Source: Streptomyces tibetensis (GTDB lineage Bacteria > Actinomycetota > Actinomycetes > Streptomycetales > Streptomycetaceae). From it: a DNA stretch of 64,000 nucleotides. The notes beneath the pieces are model-generated. The model saw only the letters and a program-made list of their open reading frames with translations. It was not told the DNA's origin and ran no database searches. Position 1 is the stretch's first letter. Each line of letters begins with the position of its first letter. Both the position numbers and the translations under genes were made by a program. This document shows positions 56,868 to 64,000 of this stretch, piece after piece. The stretch lies in contig NZ_SZVW01000002.1 of the NCBI RefSeq assembly GCF_007655005.1, positions 186,001-250,000 of the forward strand, written 5' to 3'.

Positions 56868-58384
56868 GACGCGGCGGCCGCCTCGGCGGTGGTGAGGAAC
56901 TTCAGGTTCAGGACGTGCTCGTTGGCGTGCATCGGGATGGTGTCGGTGGTGAGGTACCAGGTCGGCTTCTTCATCGAGTCGGCGATGACCGTGCCGTTGA
57001 CCATGAGGTTCTCGAACGTGACGTCCTTGATGGCGTGCTTGGCGTCGTAACCGAGCAGCAGACAGGTGGCGAGCGGATTGCCCGTGTAGGAAAGGTCCTT
57101 GACGTAGACGTCCTGGATGCCGCGGCCGACCGAGGTGTTGTACTTCGTGTTGTACATGACCCGCATGTGGATGAGCTGGCCCCAGCGGAAGTCCTCGACG
57201 CGTACGCCGTCGACCTTGACGTTCTTGATGAGGTTGCTGTCGCCCGGGTTGAGGGCGATGCAGCCCTGGTAACCCATCTGGGGTTCGCGGTGGTCCAGGA
57301 TGTCGAGGTTTTTGAAGGTGAGGTTCTTCAGGACCTCGGGGTTGTCGGAGTTGCCGTGCGTGCCCACGTTGATGGGGTGGGCGACGTCCGCCCACAGGGT
57401 GGAGTTGCGGACGGTGACGTTGCTCGTGTCGCCGTAGTACTCCCAGCGGTGGGTGTAGAGGGCGATGCAGTCGTCGGAGTTGCGCATGAAGACGCCGTCG
57501 ATGACGACGTTGCTGGAGCAGAAGACGTCGATGCCGTCGCCCCAGCCCTTGGAACTGAAGGAGCCCAGGCCCTTGATGGTGACTCCGGTGGCCTCGCCGA
57601 GCTGGACGGCGTAGCCGTTCGGGTTGAGGACGGTGACGGCGCCGATGGAGATGTTCCGCGAGTTCTCGACGAGGGCGCCGCCGCCGGCCGTTCCGGCGAG
57701 CACGCCCCGGCCGGCGATCCCGGCGTGCTCAACGTTCCGGAAGATCACGGTCGCCTTGAGGACGGCGCCACCGTCGAGGTACACGGTCTTGCCGGAGGGG
57801 ACGAGCAGCGTGCCGTCGGCGGTGGTGTGGACGCCGGGGCCGTAGTAGAGGACGTTCGGGTCGTCCTGCGCGGGCTTCTTCTCGACCGCGCGGGCGAACA
57901 GATGGAGACAGTCGAAGATGTCGTCGTTGATCTGCACGACGACGTTGCGCGGCTGGTCGAGCGTGAAGCGCAGGGTGTCACCCCCCACTTCGGGCTTGAT
58001 GCCGTAGGAGTCGGGTCTCACGCGCACCTTGGTGGTGCCGCCCTTGAGACAGGTGACCTCCACCTCGACGGATCCCTGGAAGTCGAAGTACGCCAGCGAC
58101 GAGTTGTAGGTCTTGCTGGACCCGGTGGTCGGGTTGATCTCCCCCAGCTGGGGGCGCCAGATGTCCAGGGTCTGCCACTCGCCGTCGGGGGCGGTGCGCA
58201 CCCGCACCTTGAAGCTGGTGTTCGTCGGCATGGCGGACGGGCGGGGGTAGGTCACCAGCTTCGGCGCGACGACGGCGGCTTCGTCCGCCCGGGCGGCGGT
58301 CGCCGACAGCTGGGTGAACCCGGCGGCGAGAACGGTGGCGCCGGCCGCCTGGAGAGCGCTGCGGCGGGACAGGGACGGGGACAT
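56864..58384 (-). CDS. Secreted GH28-like right-handed beta-helix glycosidase
   Basis: A 506-residue protein from ATG 58384 after AAGGAG. The Tat signal is SLSRRSALQAAGATVLAAGF. A small beta-domain (to about residue 130) precedes the beta-helix. The helix contains FSSKGWGDGIDVFCSSNVVI and FMRNSDDCIALYTHRW (paired Asp typical of GH28/GH49), INVGTHGNSDNPEVL (equivalent of the GHG motif) and MRVMYNTKYN. These suggest an inverting glycosidase acting on a pectin-like or other polymer. It overlaps the 1152-residue protein by four bases and follows the permease gene in the operon. Confidence 0.82.
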   Translation of the reverse strand: MSPSLSRRSALQAAGATVLAAGFTQLSATAARADEAAVVAPKLVTYPRPSAMPTNTSFKVRVRTAPDGEWQTLDIWRPQLGEINPTTGSSKTYNSSLAYFDFQGSVEVEVTCLKGGTTKVRVRPDSYGIKPEVGGDTLRFTLDQPRNVVVQINDDIFDCLHLFARAVEKKPAQDDPNVLYYGPGVHTTADGTLLVPSGKTVYLDGGAVLKATVIFRNVEHAGIAGRGVLAGTAGGGALVENSRNISIGAVTVLNPNGYAVQLGEATGVTIKGLGSFSSKGWGDGIDVFCSSNVVIDGVFMRNSDDCIALYTHRWEYYGDTSNVTVRNSTLWADVAHPINVGTHGNSDNPEVLKNLTFKNLDILDHREPQMGYQGCIALNPGDSNLIKNVKVDGVRVEDFRWGQLIHMRVMYNTKYNTSVGRGIQDVYVKDLSYTGNPLATCLLLGYDAKHAIKDVTFENLMVNGTVIADSMKKPTWYLTTDTIPMHANEHVLNLKFLTTAEAAAAS

Positions 58385-58425
58385 CTGTGACTCCTTGCAA
58401 ACGAGGAACAGGGCTGCGGGCAGGG

Positions 58426-59289
58426 TTACTTGAGGCCGGAGGTGGACATTCCGGCGACGAACCCGCGCTGGGCGACCAGAAAGATCAGCAGGATCGGCAC
58501 GACGTACATCACGGAGCCCGCGGCCTGGAGGTTGGCCACGGGGGTGCCGGCCGAGGTGACGTAGGTGGACATGACCGCCACCGCGAGGGTGGAGCGGTCG
58601 GTGGAGAGCAGCAGCTGGGGGGCGATGTAGTCGCCCCAGGACCAGGTGAAGGCGATCACGAAGCTCGCGGAGAGCACCGGCCAGGACTGCGGCAGGAAGA
58701 TGCGCCAGAAGATCGTGCCGTATCCGCAGCCGTCGACGATCGCCGCCTCCTCCAGCTCGCGGGGCAGTCCGGCGAAGAACTGGCGGAAGAGGAAGACCAG
58801 ATAGGGGGCGGCGGCCAGGCCCCAGAGCACCCACGGCCAGTACGTGTCGACCATGCCGAGCTTCGCGAAGATCAGATAGGTCGGCAGCAGCGTGATCATC
58901 TGCGGCAGCATCATCGAGCCGATGAGGATGCCGAACAGCGTCTTCTTCCCGGGGGCCTCCAGCCGGGCGAAACCGAAGCCCACCCAGGCGGAGCTGAGGG
59001 TGACGAGGGTGGCGTAGAGGGTCGCGATGATCAGGGAGTTGCGGGCGTAGCCGAGGAAGTCGATCAGGTTGAAGGCGTCCGCGAAGTTGTGCCACTGGAC
59101 GTGGGTGGGCAGCCAGTGCACGGGCGAGGCGGCCAGCTCCGCCGGGGTCTTCAGACCGCTGAGGACCAGCCAGCCGAACGGGCCGACGAACAGCCCGGTG
59201 GCCACGACGAGGACCGTGTAGAGGACCAGGCGGCCGGCACGTACCCGCACCCGGGGCGCGGAGCCGGGAGGAAGACTGGTGGCGGTCAC
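58426..59289 (-). CDS. Sugar ABC transporter permease (MalG type)
   Basis: A 287-residue membrane protein, GTG 59289, with six segments (LVLYTVLVVATGLFVGPFGW) and EAA loop ELEEAAIVDGCGYGTIFWRI. The start overlaps the previous permease stop by four bases (GTGA). It works with that protein and the binding protein as an importer; no ATPase is present, as in other Streptomyces sugar importers using a shared MsiK-like ATPase. Confidence 0.93.
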   Translation of the reverse strand: MTATSLPPGSAPRVRVRAGRLVLYTVLVVATGLFVGPFGWLVLSGLKTPAELAASPVHWLPTHVQWHNFADAFNLIDFLGYARNSLIIATLYATLVTLSSAWVGFGFARLEAPGKKTLFGILIGSMMLPQMITLLPTYLIFAKLGMVDTYWPWVLWGLAAAPYLVFLFRQFFAGLPRELEEAAIVDGCGYGTIFWRIFLPQSWPVLSASFVIAFTWSWGDYIAPQLLLSTDRSTLAVAVMSTYVTSAGTPVANLQAAGSVMYVVPILLIFLVAQRGFVAGMSTSGLK

Positions 59290-60281
59290 TTCTTCGCCTC
59301 CGGGTCGACGTTGTAGAACACCACGCCGGACGTGAACCTGAAGATGAGTCCGGTGGCGATGAGGATCAGGACGAAGAGCACCCACAGCAGCGCCGAGGCG
59401 TAGCCGTAGCGGCCGAGCGCGAAGTACTGCGAGAACACGTGCATCATGTAGAGGTAGTTGGACTGCGGCAGCGCGGTGACGCCCGCCGTCGTGCCGTCCG
59501 GGGTGAGCAGCAGCGGCATGATGGTCTGCACGGACGCGATCACACCGGTGACGGTCTGGAAGAGCAGCACCGGCGACAGCAGGGGCACGGTGATGCTGCG
59601 GAAGGTGCGCCAGGCGCCGGCTCCGTCGATCCGGGCGGCCTCGTGCAGTTCGCGGGGCACGTCCTGGAGCCCGGCCAGCGAGATGATCATGACGTTTCCG
59701 GCGGCCCACAGCACACTCATCAGCAGCACGTAGCGGGCGTAGGGGTCGGCGAGCCAGCCGAGCGCGTCGAACCCGAAGAGGGTGAGGACACCGTTCGCCG
59801 CACCGGAGTTCTGGTCGAAGAGCGCCTTGAAGGTGAGACCGGCACCGACCGGTGGCACCACGGCCGGCAGATAGAGCAGGGTGCGGAACAGTCCGCGTGC
59901 CCTGATGGGCCGGTTGACCAGGACGGCCAGGCCGAGTCCCGCGACGATCGACAGCGGCACCGACGTGATCGCGAACAGGCCCGTGCGGCCGAGGGAGTTC
60001 CAGGTCTGCGGATCGGAGAACAGCTCGGTGTAGTTGCCGAGGCCGACATAGCGCCAGTGCGGCGAGATGCCGTCGTACGTGGTGAAGCTCAGCCACAGCG
60101 CGTACGCCATCGGCACGACGGTCAGCAGCAGGAAACCGATGATCCAGGGGGCGGTGAACAGGTAGAAAGCGCGATGCCTGCGGCCGGTCATGGAGATCCG
60201 GGGCCGGCCGGCCGGGGCCCTGCGGGCGATGCTGTCGGGCGCGCCGGTCCGCCCGGTGACGGATATCTGGTCGACCGTCAT
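59286..60281 (-). CDS. Sugar ABC transporter permease (MalF type)
   Basis: A 331-residue membrane protein, ATG 60281, overlapping the binding-protein stop as ATGA. A 40-residue hydrophilic N terminus precedes six membrane segments (FYLFTAPWIIGFLLLTVVPM) and the EAA loop ELHEAARIDGAGAWRTFRSI. Second gene of the six-gene operon. Confidence 0.93.
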   Translation of the reverse strand: MTVDQISVTGRTGAPDSIARRAPAGRPRISMTGRRHRAFYLFTAPWIIGFLLLTVVPMAYALWLSFTTYDGISPHWRYVGLGNYTELFSDPQTWNSLGRTGLFAITSVPLSIVAGLGLAVLVNRPIRARGLFRTLLYLPAVVPPVGAGLTFKALFDQNSGAANGVLTLFGFDALGWLADPYARYVLLMSVLWAAGNVMIISLAGLQDVPRELHEAARIDGAGAWRTFRSITVPLLSPVLLFQTVTGVIASVQTIMPLLLTPDGTTAGVTALPQSNYLYMMHVFSQYFALGRYGYASALLWVLFVLILIATGLIFRFTSGVVFYNVDPEAKK

Positions 60282-61627
60282 CCCACCTGCTCCTTTCCGC
60301 GCTTGAGCTGCTCGTTCATGACGGAGTTCAGGCGGCCCGCGAGGGTGTCGACGGACATGTGGCCGTTCATCGCGGCCGGCGCCTCCTGGTTGAACAGGGC
60401 GTAGAGCGAGTCCGCCGAGGCGTAGGGCGTGAAAGCGATCACCGAGAAGTGCCTCAGCTCGGCGTTCTGCACCTTCAGCACCCGCTTCTGGTAGTCCTCC
60501 CGGGCGGGCATCAGCGGGCGCAGGGACTTCAGGGTGGGGATGCCCCAGCCGCCGGACGCGCGGGCCCTGGCCGGCCCCTCGCCGAAGAACCACTCGAAGA
60601 CCCGCCAGGCGGCGTCCTTGTTCTTCGCCTTCTTCGGCATCCAGAATCCGGTCCCGGCCTGGCAGGGGCTGACCCGCCGGCCGCCCGCGAAGAGCGGGGC
60701 CGGGGCGAGCCGCGACAGGGGCGCCAGCTTCTTGTCGGTGTTGATCAGACCGCCGAGCCAGTAGCCCGAGTTGGACATGGCCATCCGGCCCGCCTGGTAG
60801 GTCGGACCGTCCCAGGCGTTGGGGTCGGGCTGGACGATGCTGGGCCCGACCCGGCTCCGGCCGTACTCGACGTACCAGGCCAGGGCCTTGCGGGCCTCGG
60901 GGGTGGTGAAGTCGATCCGGGAGAAGTCGTCGGTGAAGAGGTTGCCTCCGGCGGACGCCGTCAGGCTCGCCAGCAGGTTGGGAGTGAGCACGCCCTGGTA
61001 GCTGCCGCCGAAGACGGTCGTCTGGCCGTTCCTGCGCCGGGTGAGCCGCCTGGCGTCCTCCAGCCACTCCTCGTAGGTGACCGGCTCGGTCTCCGGCGGG
61101 TGGCCGACCCCCGCCTCGTCGAAGAGGGCGGTGTTGTACCAGAACATGGAGTCCTGCGAGAAGTCCTTCGCCATGCCGTAGCGGGGGCCCTTGCCCTGGG
61201 TGCGGCCGTCGTAGCGCCACAGGTCGTTGACCGGGTCGAGGTCGCCCGCCCTGAGGACGTCGCTCCGTGCGAAGTAGGGGTCCAGGTCCTCCATCACGTC
61301 GCGTGCCGCGAAGTAGGGCGCGTCCGTGGCGCCGACGCCGCGCACCAGGTCGGGCGGGGCGCCGTTGGTCATCATGCCGATGAGCTTGGTGATGTCGTAG
61401 CGCACCGTGACGATCTTGACGCCGAGGTCCTTGCGGGCCTGCCGGATCAGCTCCGGGGAGAAGTCGTCGGCCTTCGCCATCACCGTGACGGTCTCGCCGA
61501 CACCGCTGACACCGCTGGAGACGCGCATCGCACAGCCGCTCAGCGCTGCCGCGCCGGTCGCGCCACCGGCTGCCGAAAGGGCGAGGAACCGGCGGCGGCT
61601 CAGGGATGCACCGGCACGTGGGTGCAT
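60278..61627 (-). CDS. Sugar ABC transporter substrate-binding lipoprotein (first gene of the six-gene operon)
   Basis: A 449-residue binding protein from ATG 61627 (AGGAGGTGGTG upstream). The N terminus has a Tat motif and lipobox: SLSRRRFLALSAAGG ... AALSGCAM. The body shows the type 1 binding-protein pattern (DFSQDSMFWYNTALFDEAGV, YQAGRMAMSNSGYW, FWMPKKAKNKDAAWRVFEWF). It would capture unsaturated or acidic oligosaccharides released by the enzymes of the operon (inference). Two AACCGGTT operator-like sites lie 85 and 174 bp upstream of the start. Confidence 0.92.
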   Translation of the reverse strand: MHPRAGASLSRRRFLALSAAGGATGAAALSGCAMRVSSGVSGVGETVTVMAKADDFSPELIRQARKDLGVKIVTVRYDITKLIGMMTNGAPPDLVRGVGATDAPYFAARDVMEDLDPYFARSDVLRAGDLDPVNDLWRYDGRTQGKGPRYGMAKDFSQDSMFWYNTALFDEAGVGHPPETEPVTYEEWLEDARRLTRRRNGQTTVFGGSYQGVLTPNLLASLTASAGGNLFTDDFSRIDFTTPEARKALAWYVEYGRSRVGPSIVQPDPNAWDGPTYQAGRMAMSNSGYWLGGLINTDKKLAPLSRLAPAPLFAGGRRVSPCQAGTGFWMPKKAKNKDAAWRVFEWFFGEGPARARASGGWGIPTLKSLRPLMPAREDYQKRVLKVQNAELRHFSVIAFTPYASADSLYALFNQEAPAAMNGHMSVDTLAGRLNSVMNEQLKRGKEQVG

Positions 61628-61711
61628 GGACGCACCACCTCCTGCTTTTGCTGTTCGACATGCCGGTCGCATGCCGGAACACTCGGGACGCCGACCGGAG
61701 GAATCACTATG

Positions 61712-61723
61712 GCAACCGGTTGC
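61712..61723. promoter_or_regulatory. LacI-type operator candidate GCAACCGGTTGC (perfect palindrome)
   Basis: A perfect 12-bp palindrome, CG-centred, 85 bp before the start of the binding-protein gene of the six-gene operon. It lies in the 428-bp gap to the divergent hydroxyacid dehydrogenase, which also holds the site at 61801 and the TAGAAA-type site at 62007; no gene is seen in that gap. Confidence 0.7.
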
Positions 61724-61800
61724 TGCGCGTCGGGCAGAGCTTCTTCCGGGCAGGATGGCGCGTCAAGAGCCTGAGCGATTTTTCGAGAACACCATGGGTG

Positions 61801-61813
61801 GGGAACCGGTTGC
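61801..61813. promoter_or_regulatory. LacI-type operator candidate GGGAACCGGTTGC
   Basis: Identical to the site before the LacI gene at 47138. It lies 89 bp from the perfect palindrome at 61712, close to eight and a half helical turns, so a looped repressor is possible. Confidence 0.66.
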
Positions 61814-62006
61814 GGTGCAGCCCTTTGCCGCTGCTCAGAGCCTCCGGCGCCCCATTCCGGTCTGACCTTCCGCCACCGAAACCGTAGTAATCGATTTCCG
61901 AAAGTGGTCGCACCGAGGAGCTACGGCATGCGTGCCGCCCCGCACCGGCACCTCCCGAGGTCGCCCCCGACAGGCGATTGACCCCCGCTTCCTGACAGAT
62001 CTACGG

Positions 62007-62022
62007 TAGAAGCCGCTTTCTG
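62007..62022. promoter_or_regulatory. Operator-like palindrome, TAGAAA type (site 3)
   Basis: TAGAAGCCGCTTTCTG at 62007-62022, 34 bp before the start of the second hydroxyacid dehydrogenase. Same pattern as sites at 14193 and 35713. A flanking GAAACTGTTTCC (62023-62034) is also dyad-like. Confidence 0.6.
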
Positions 62023-62055
62023 AAACTGTTTCCATCCCCCTGCTCCAGGAGAGTC

Positions 62056-63069
62056 ATGCCCAGCCCTCAGCTGCCGCGGGCCGTGTTCGCGATGGACCCG
62101 GTTCACCTCCCGCTGCTCTTCCCTCCGCCGCTGATGGAGCGGCTGAGGCGCACGGCCGACATCGATCCCGGGCTGGTGGTACGGGACTTCGCCGATCCGG
62201 CCGGCGCCGCCGCCCTCGCCTCCGCCGAGGTGCTGATCACCGGCTGGGGCTGCCCGCACCTGGACGCCGGCGTCCTCACGGCGGCTCCGCGGCTCGGCGC
62301 CGTGCTGCACGCGGCCGGCTCGGTCCGCTCCCTGGTCGGCGAGGCCCTGTGGGAACGCGGGGTCACGGTGTCCAGCGCGGTGACGGGCAACGCCCTGCCG
62401 GTCGCGGAGTACACGCTCGCGATGATCCTGCTGCTGGGCAAGGACGCCTTCGACCACCGCGAGCGCTTCCGCCGGACCCACGCCTACCCGGGCCCCGCCG
62501 AGACCGCGGCGACCGGCAACCTCGGCCGTCGCGTCGGCGTCATCGGCGCCTCGCGCGTGGGCCGTCGGCTGCTGGAACTGCTGCGGCCGTTCGACCTCAC
62601 CGTCCTGCTGCACGACCCGTACGTGAGCCCCGCCGAGGCCGCCGCCCTCGGTGCCGAGTCGCTGTCGTTGGAGGATCTGCTCCGGCGCAGCGACATCGTG
62701 AGCCTGCACGCCCCCGACATCCCGGCGACCCATCACATGCTCGACCGCGACCGGCTCGCCCTGGTGCGGGACGGTGGTGTGCTCGTCAACACCGCCCGCG
62801 GCGCCTTGGTCGACCACGAGGCGCTCACCGACGAGCTCGTGTCCGGCCGGCTGCGCGCCGTGCTGGACGTGACCGACCCGGAGCCGCTGCCCCCCGGATC
62901 GCCGCTGTACCACCTGCCCAACGTGTTCCTCACCCCGCACATCGCCGGATCCCTCGGCAACGAGCTGGAGCGGCTCGGACGCATCGTCGTCGAGGAACTG
63001 GAGCGCCTGGCGGCGGGCGTACCGCCGGTCCACGAGGTGCGGCACGCGGATCTGGTGCGGGTGGCGTGA
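62056..63069 (+). CDS. D-2-hydroxyacid dehydrogenase (copy 2)
   Basis: A 337-residue NAD-dependent enzyme, ATG 62056 after CCAGGAGAG. Rossmann segment RRVGVIGASRVGRRLLELL, Arg in VNTARGALVDH, Glu in DVTDPEPLPPG and His in TPHIAGSLGNE. It is a close paralogue of 13132-14139 and differs mainly at the ends and in the substrate region (VTGNALP versus AAANALP). Its place between the pectin-type operon and a LacI gene, with the shared palindrome, suggests it acts on a keto or hydroxy acid derived from sugar breakdown (inference). Confidence 0.88.
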   Translation: MPSPQLPRAVFAMDPVHLPLLFPPPLMERLRRTADIDPGLVVRDFADPAGAAALASAEVLITGWGCPHLDAGVLTAAPRLGAVLHAAGSVRSLVGEALWERGVTVSSAVTGNALPVAEYTLAMILLLGKDAFDHRERFRRTHAYPGPAETAATGNLGRRVGVIGASRVGRRLLELLRPFDLTVLLHDPYVSPAEAAALGAESLSLEDLLRRSDIVSLHAPDIPATHHMLDRDRLALVRDGGVLVNTARGALVDHEALTDELVSGRLRAVLDVTDPEPLPPGSPLYHLPNVFLTPHIAGSLGNELERLGRIVVEELERLAAGVPPVHEVRHADLVRVA

Positions 63070-63125
63070 GGCGGATCCGGCGCGGGTGCGGGTGGTGCGA
63101 GGCGGATCCCGCGCGGGTGCGTGGC

Positions 63126-63211
63126 AGCGCGGCGGCGGACCGCGGCGCCCGTTGTCCACAGGCCCCCGGAGCGCGGCGGCGGACCGCGGCGCCCATTGTC
63201 CACAGGCCCCC
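63126..63211. repeat. 44-bp direct repeat carrying two TTGTCCACA (DnaA-box-like) words
   Basis: Two copies of a 42-bp sequence starting AGCGCGGCGGCGGACCGCGG lie at 63126-63167 and 63170-63211, differing at one base. Each contains TTGTCCACA (63152-63160 and 63196-63204), the sequence preferred by Streptomyces DnaA. They are in the 421-bp gap between the dehydrogenase and the LacI gene; the rest is GC-rich, with an AT-poor start and no gene seen. Confidence 0.85.
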
Positions 63212-63490
63212 CGGGCCTGGAGGAATGATGGGATACGGTTTCCGCACCGATGGCCCCGGGGCAGTCGCAACCGGCTCCGCGGCCCAGCGGGCCAGGCGAC
63301 AGCGGGCTCGGGGACGGCGGGCTGAAGCACGGCGGCCGGGACACCACGGCCCGGCGCACCGGGACCGGGGACGCCACGGCCCCGACCTGCGGCCGCAGCA
63401 CAGCAGGCGCACCGCCCCGGTCCGCCACCGCCCGGACCGCGACGACCGGACCACGACGGGCCGGACCACTACCGTGAAGGAGCCGCAAGG

Positions 63491-64000
63491 GTGAGTCAGC
63501 GCAAGGCGACGAGCGACGCCGGCCGGGCGACCATCCGTGATGTCGCGGAGCGCGCGGGCGTCTCCGTGGCCAGCGTCTCGCGGGTGCTCTCCGGCAACTA
63601 CCCGGTGTCGGAGGAGCTGCGCCGCCGGGTGATGAAGGTGGTCCGGGACCTGGATTACGTCACCAACGCCCATGCCCGTTCACTCGCCGGCGGCGGCACC
63701 CCGACGGTGGCGATCCTCATCAACAACATCACCGGCGCCGCCTTCGCCCACGTGGCGAAGGGCGTCGAGGGCGCCGCCACGCTGCGCGGCTGGCTCTCCC
63801 TGGTCGGCACCACCGGCGACGACCCCGAGCGGGAGCTCGCGCTGGTGAACCTCATGCGCCAGCAGGGCGTCGCCGCGGTGATCCTGCTCGGCGGCGCCTA
63901 CGACTACGACGAGTACCAGCTGCGCATGGCCCGCTTCGCCCGTTCCCTGGACGCGGCCGGCTCGCATCTGGTCCTGGTGGGCCGGCCCCCGCTGGAGGGT
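63491..64000 (+). CDS. LacI-family transcriptional regulator (copy 2), cut by window end
   Basis: The first 170 codons of a repressor from GTG 63491, after GAAGGAGCCGCAAGG. HTH ATIRDVAERAGVSVASVSRV, hinge ARSLAGGG, then the sugar domain start (VAILINNITGAAFAHVAKG, VAAVILLGGAYDYDEY). It is about the same length per segment as the copy at 47217 and clearly paralogous. The location next to the dehydrogenase and six-gene operon makes it the best candidate for binding the AACCGGTT or TAGAAA-type sites. Confidence 0.93.
   Translation, partial: MSQRKATSDAGRATIRDVAERAGVSVASVSRVLSGNYPVSEELRRRVMKVVRDLDYVTNAHARSLAGGGTPTVAILINNITGAAFAHVAKGVEGAATLRGWLSLVGTTGDDPERELALVNLMRQQGVAAVILLGGAYDYDEYQLRMARFARSLDAAGSHLVLVGRPPLEG

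Noticed and set aside
60163..60178. TAGAAAGC half-site resembling the TAGAAA-type operator
   Set aside because: Inside a permease gene and only the left half matches (TAGAAAGCGCGATGCC); likely chance.

Overview
The window is very GC-rich, with strong third-position GC bias, many GTG starts, Tat-type secretion signals, lipoprotein binding proteins of sugar ABC transporters without their own ATPase, and proteins close to known Streptomyces ones (a 418-residue alditol oxidase, an AdaA-AlkA fusion, a STAS-ANTAR protein, ROK and LacI regulators). This points to a Streptomyces or close relative, probably an accessory stretch of chromosome devoted to plant polysaccharides. I saw no rRNA, tRNA, CRISPR array, insertion sequence or phage gene.

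Layout. 1-5.6 kb: a cut-off LysR regulator divergent from a secreted I36-type inhibitor, pyruvate oxidase, and a PP2C-like protein with about 17 copies of a 60-bp coding repeat. 5.8-13 kb: DUF456 membrane protein, Ogt and AdaA-AlkA alkylation repair, a 113-bp noncoding tandem repeat, rsgA preceded by a 22-codon ORF with a strong ribosome binding site, a membrane protein with an outside CBM2 domain, and a lone radical SAM protein. 13-17 kb: a D-2-hydroxyacid dehydrogenase, alditol oxidase, a small winged-helix protein and a STAS-ANTAR protein. 17.3-24.8 kb: ROK regulator, sugar ABC importer and GH2 beta-galactosidase. 24.9-32.7 kb: an ABC-2 exporter trio, MFS exporter, nucleotidyltransferase, TetR regulator with a kinase-like protein, and a PEP mutase/isocitrate lyase-type enzyme.

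32.8-42.5 kb is a rhamnogalacturonan/arabinogalactan locus: DUF2264 protein, rhamnogalacturonan acetylesterase, PL4 rhamnogalacturonan lyase, two GH43 enzymes and a wall- or membrane-anchored beta-strand-repeat protein. 42.5-47 kb: MOSC protein, kinase-like protein and amino acid permease in one operon, divergent from homocysteine S-methyltransferase (mmuM). 47-52 kb: LacI regulator, ABC-2 exporter pair and carboxylesterase. 52-61.6 kb: one six-gene minus-strand operon with stop/start overlaps (binding protein, two permeases, GH28-like beta-helix protein, two alginate-lyase-fold proteins). 62-64 kb: a second D-2-hydroxyacid dehydrogenase and a second LacI regulator cut by the window end.

How it fits together. 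Two kinds of operator-like palindrome tie the sugar genes together. One (consensus TAGAARSCGCTTTCTA) lies before both hydroxyacid dehydrogenases and in the divergent promoter of the rhamnogalacturonan lyase and acetylesterase. The other (GNAACCGGTTGC) lies twice before the six-gene operon and once before the first LacI gene. Secreted enzymes would cut pectin-like side chains and backbone, the two importers would take up the products using a shared ATPase encoded elsewhere, and beta-galactosidase and the dehydrogenases would act inside the cell. Short tandem repeats of 8, 13, 21, 22, 27, 44 and 113 bp recur between genes, which is striking for one window.
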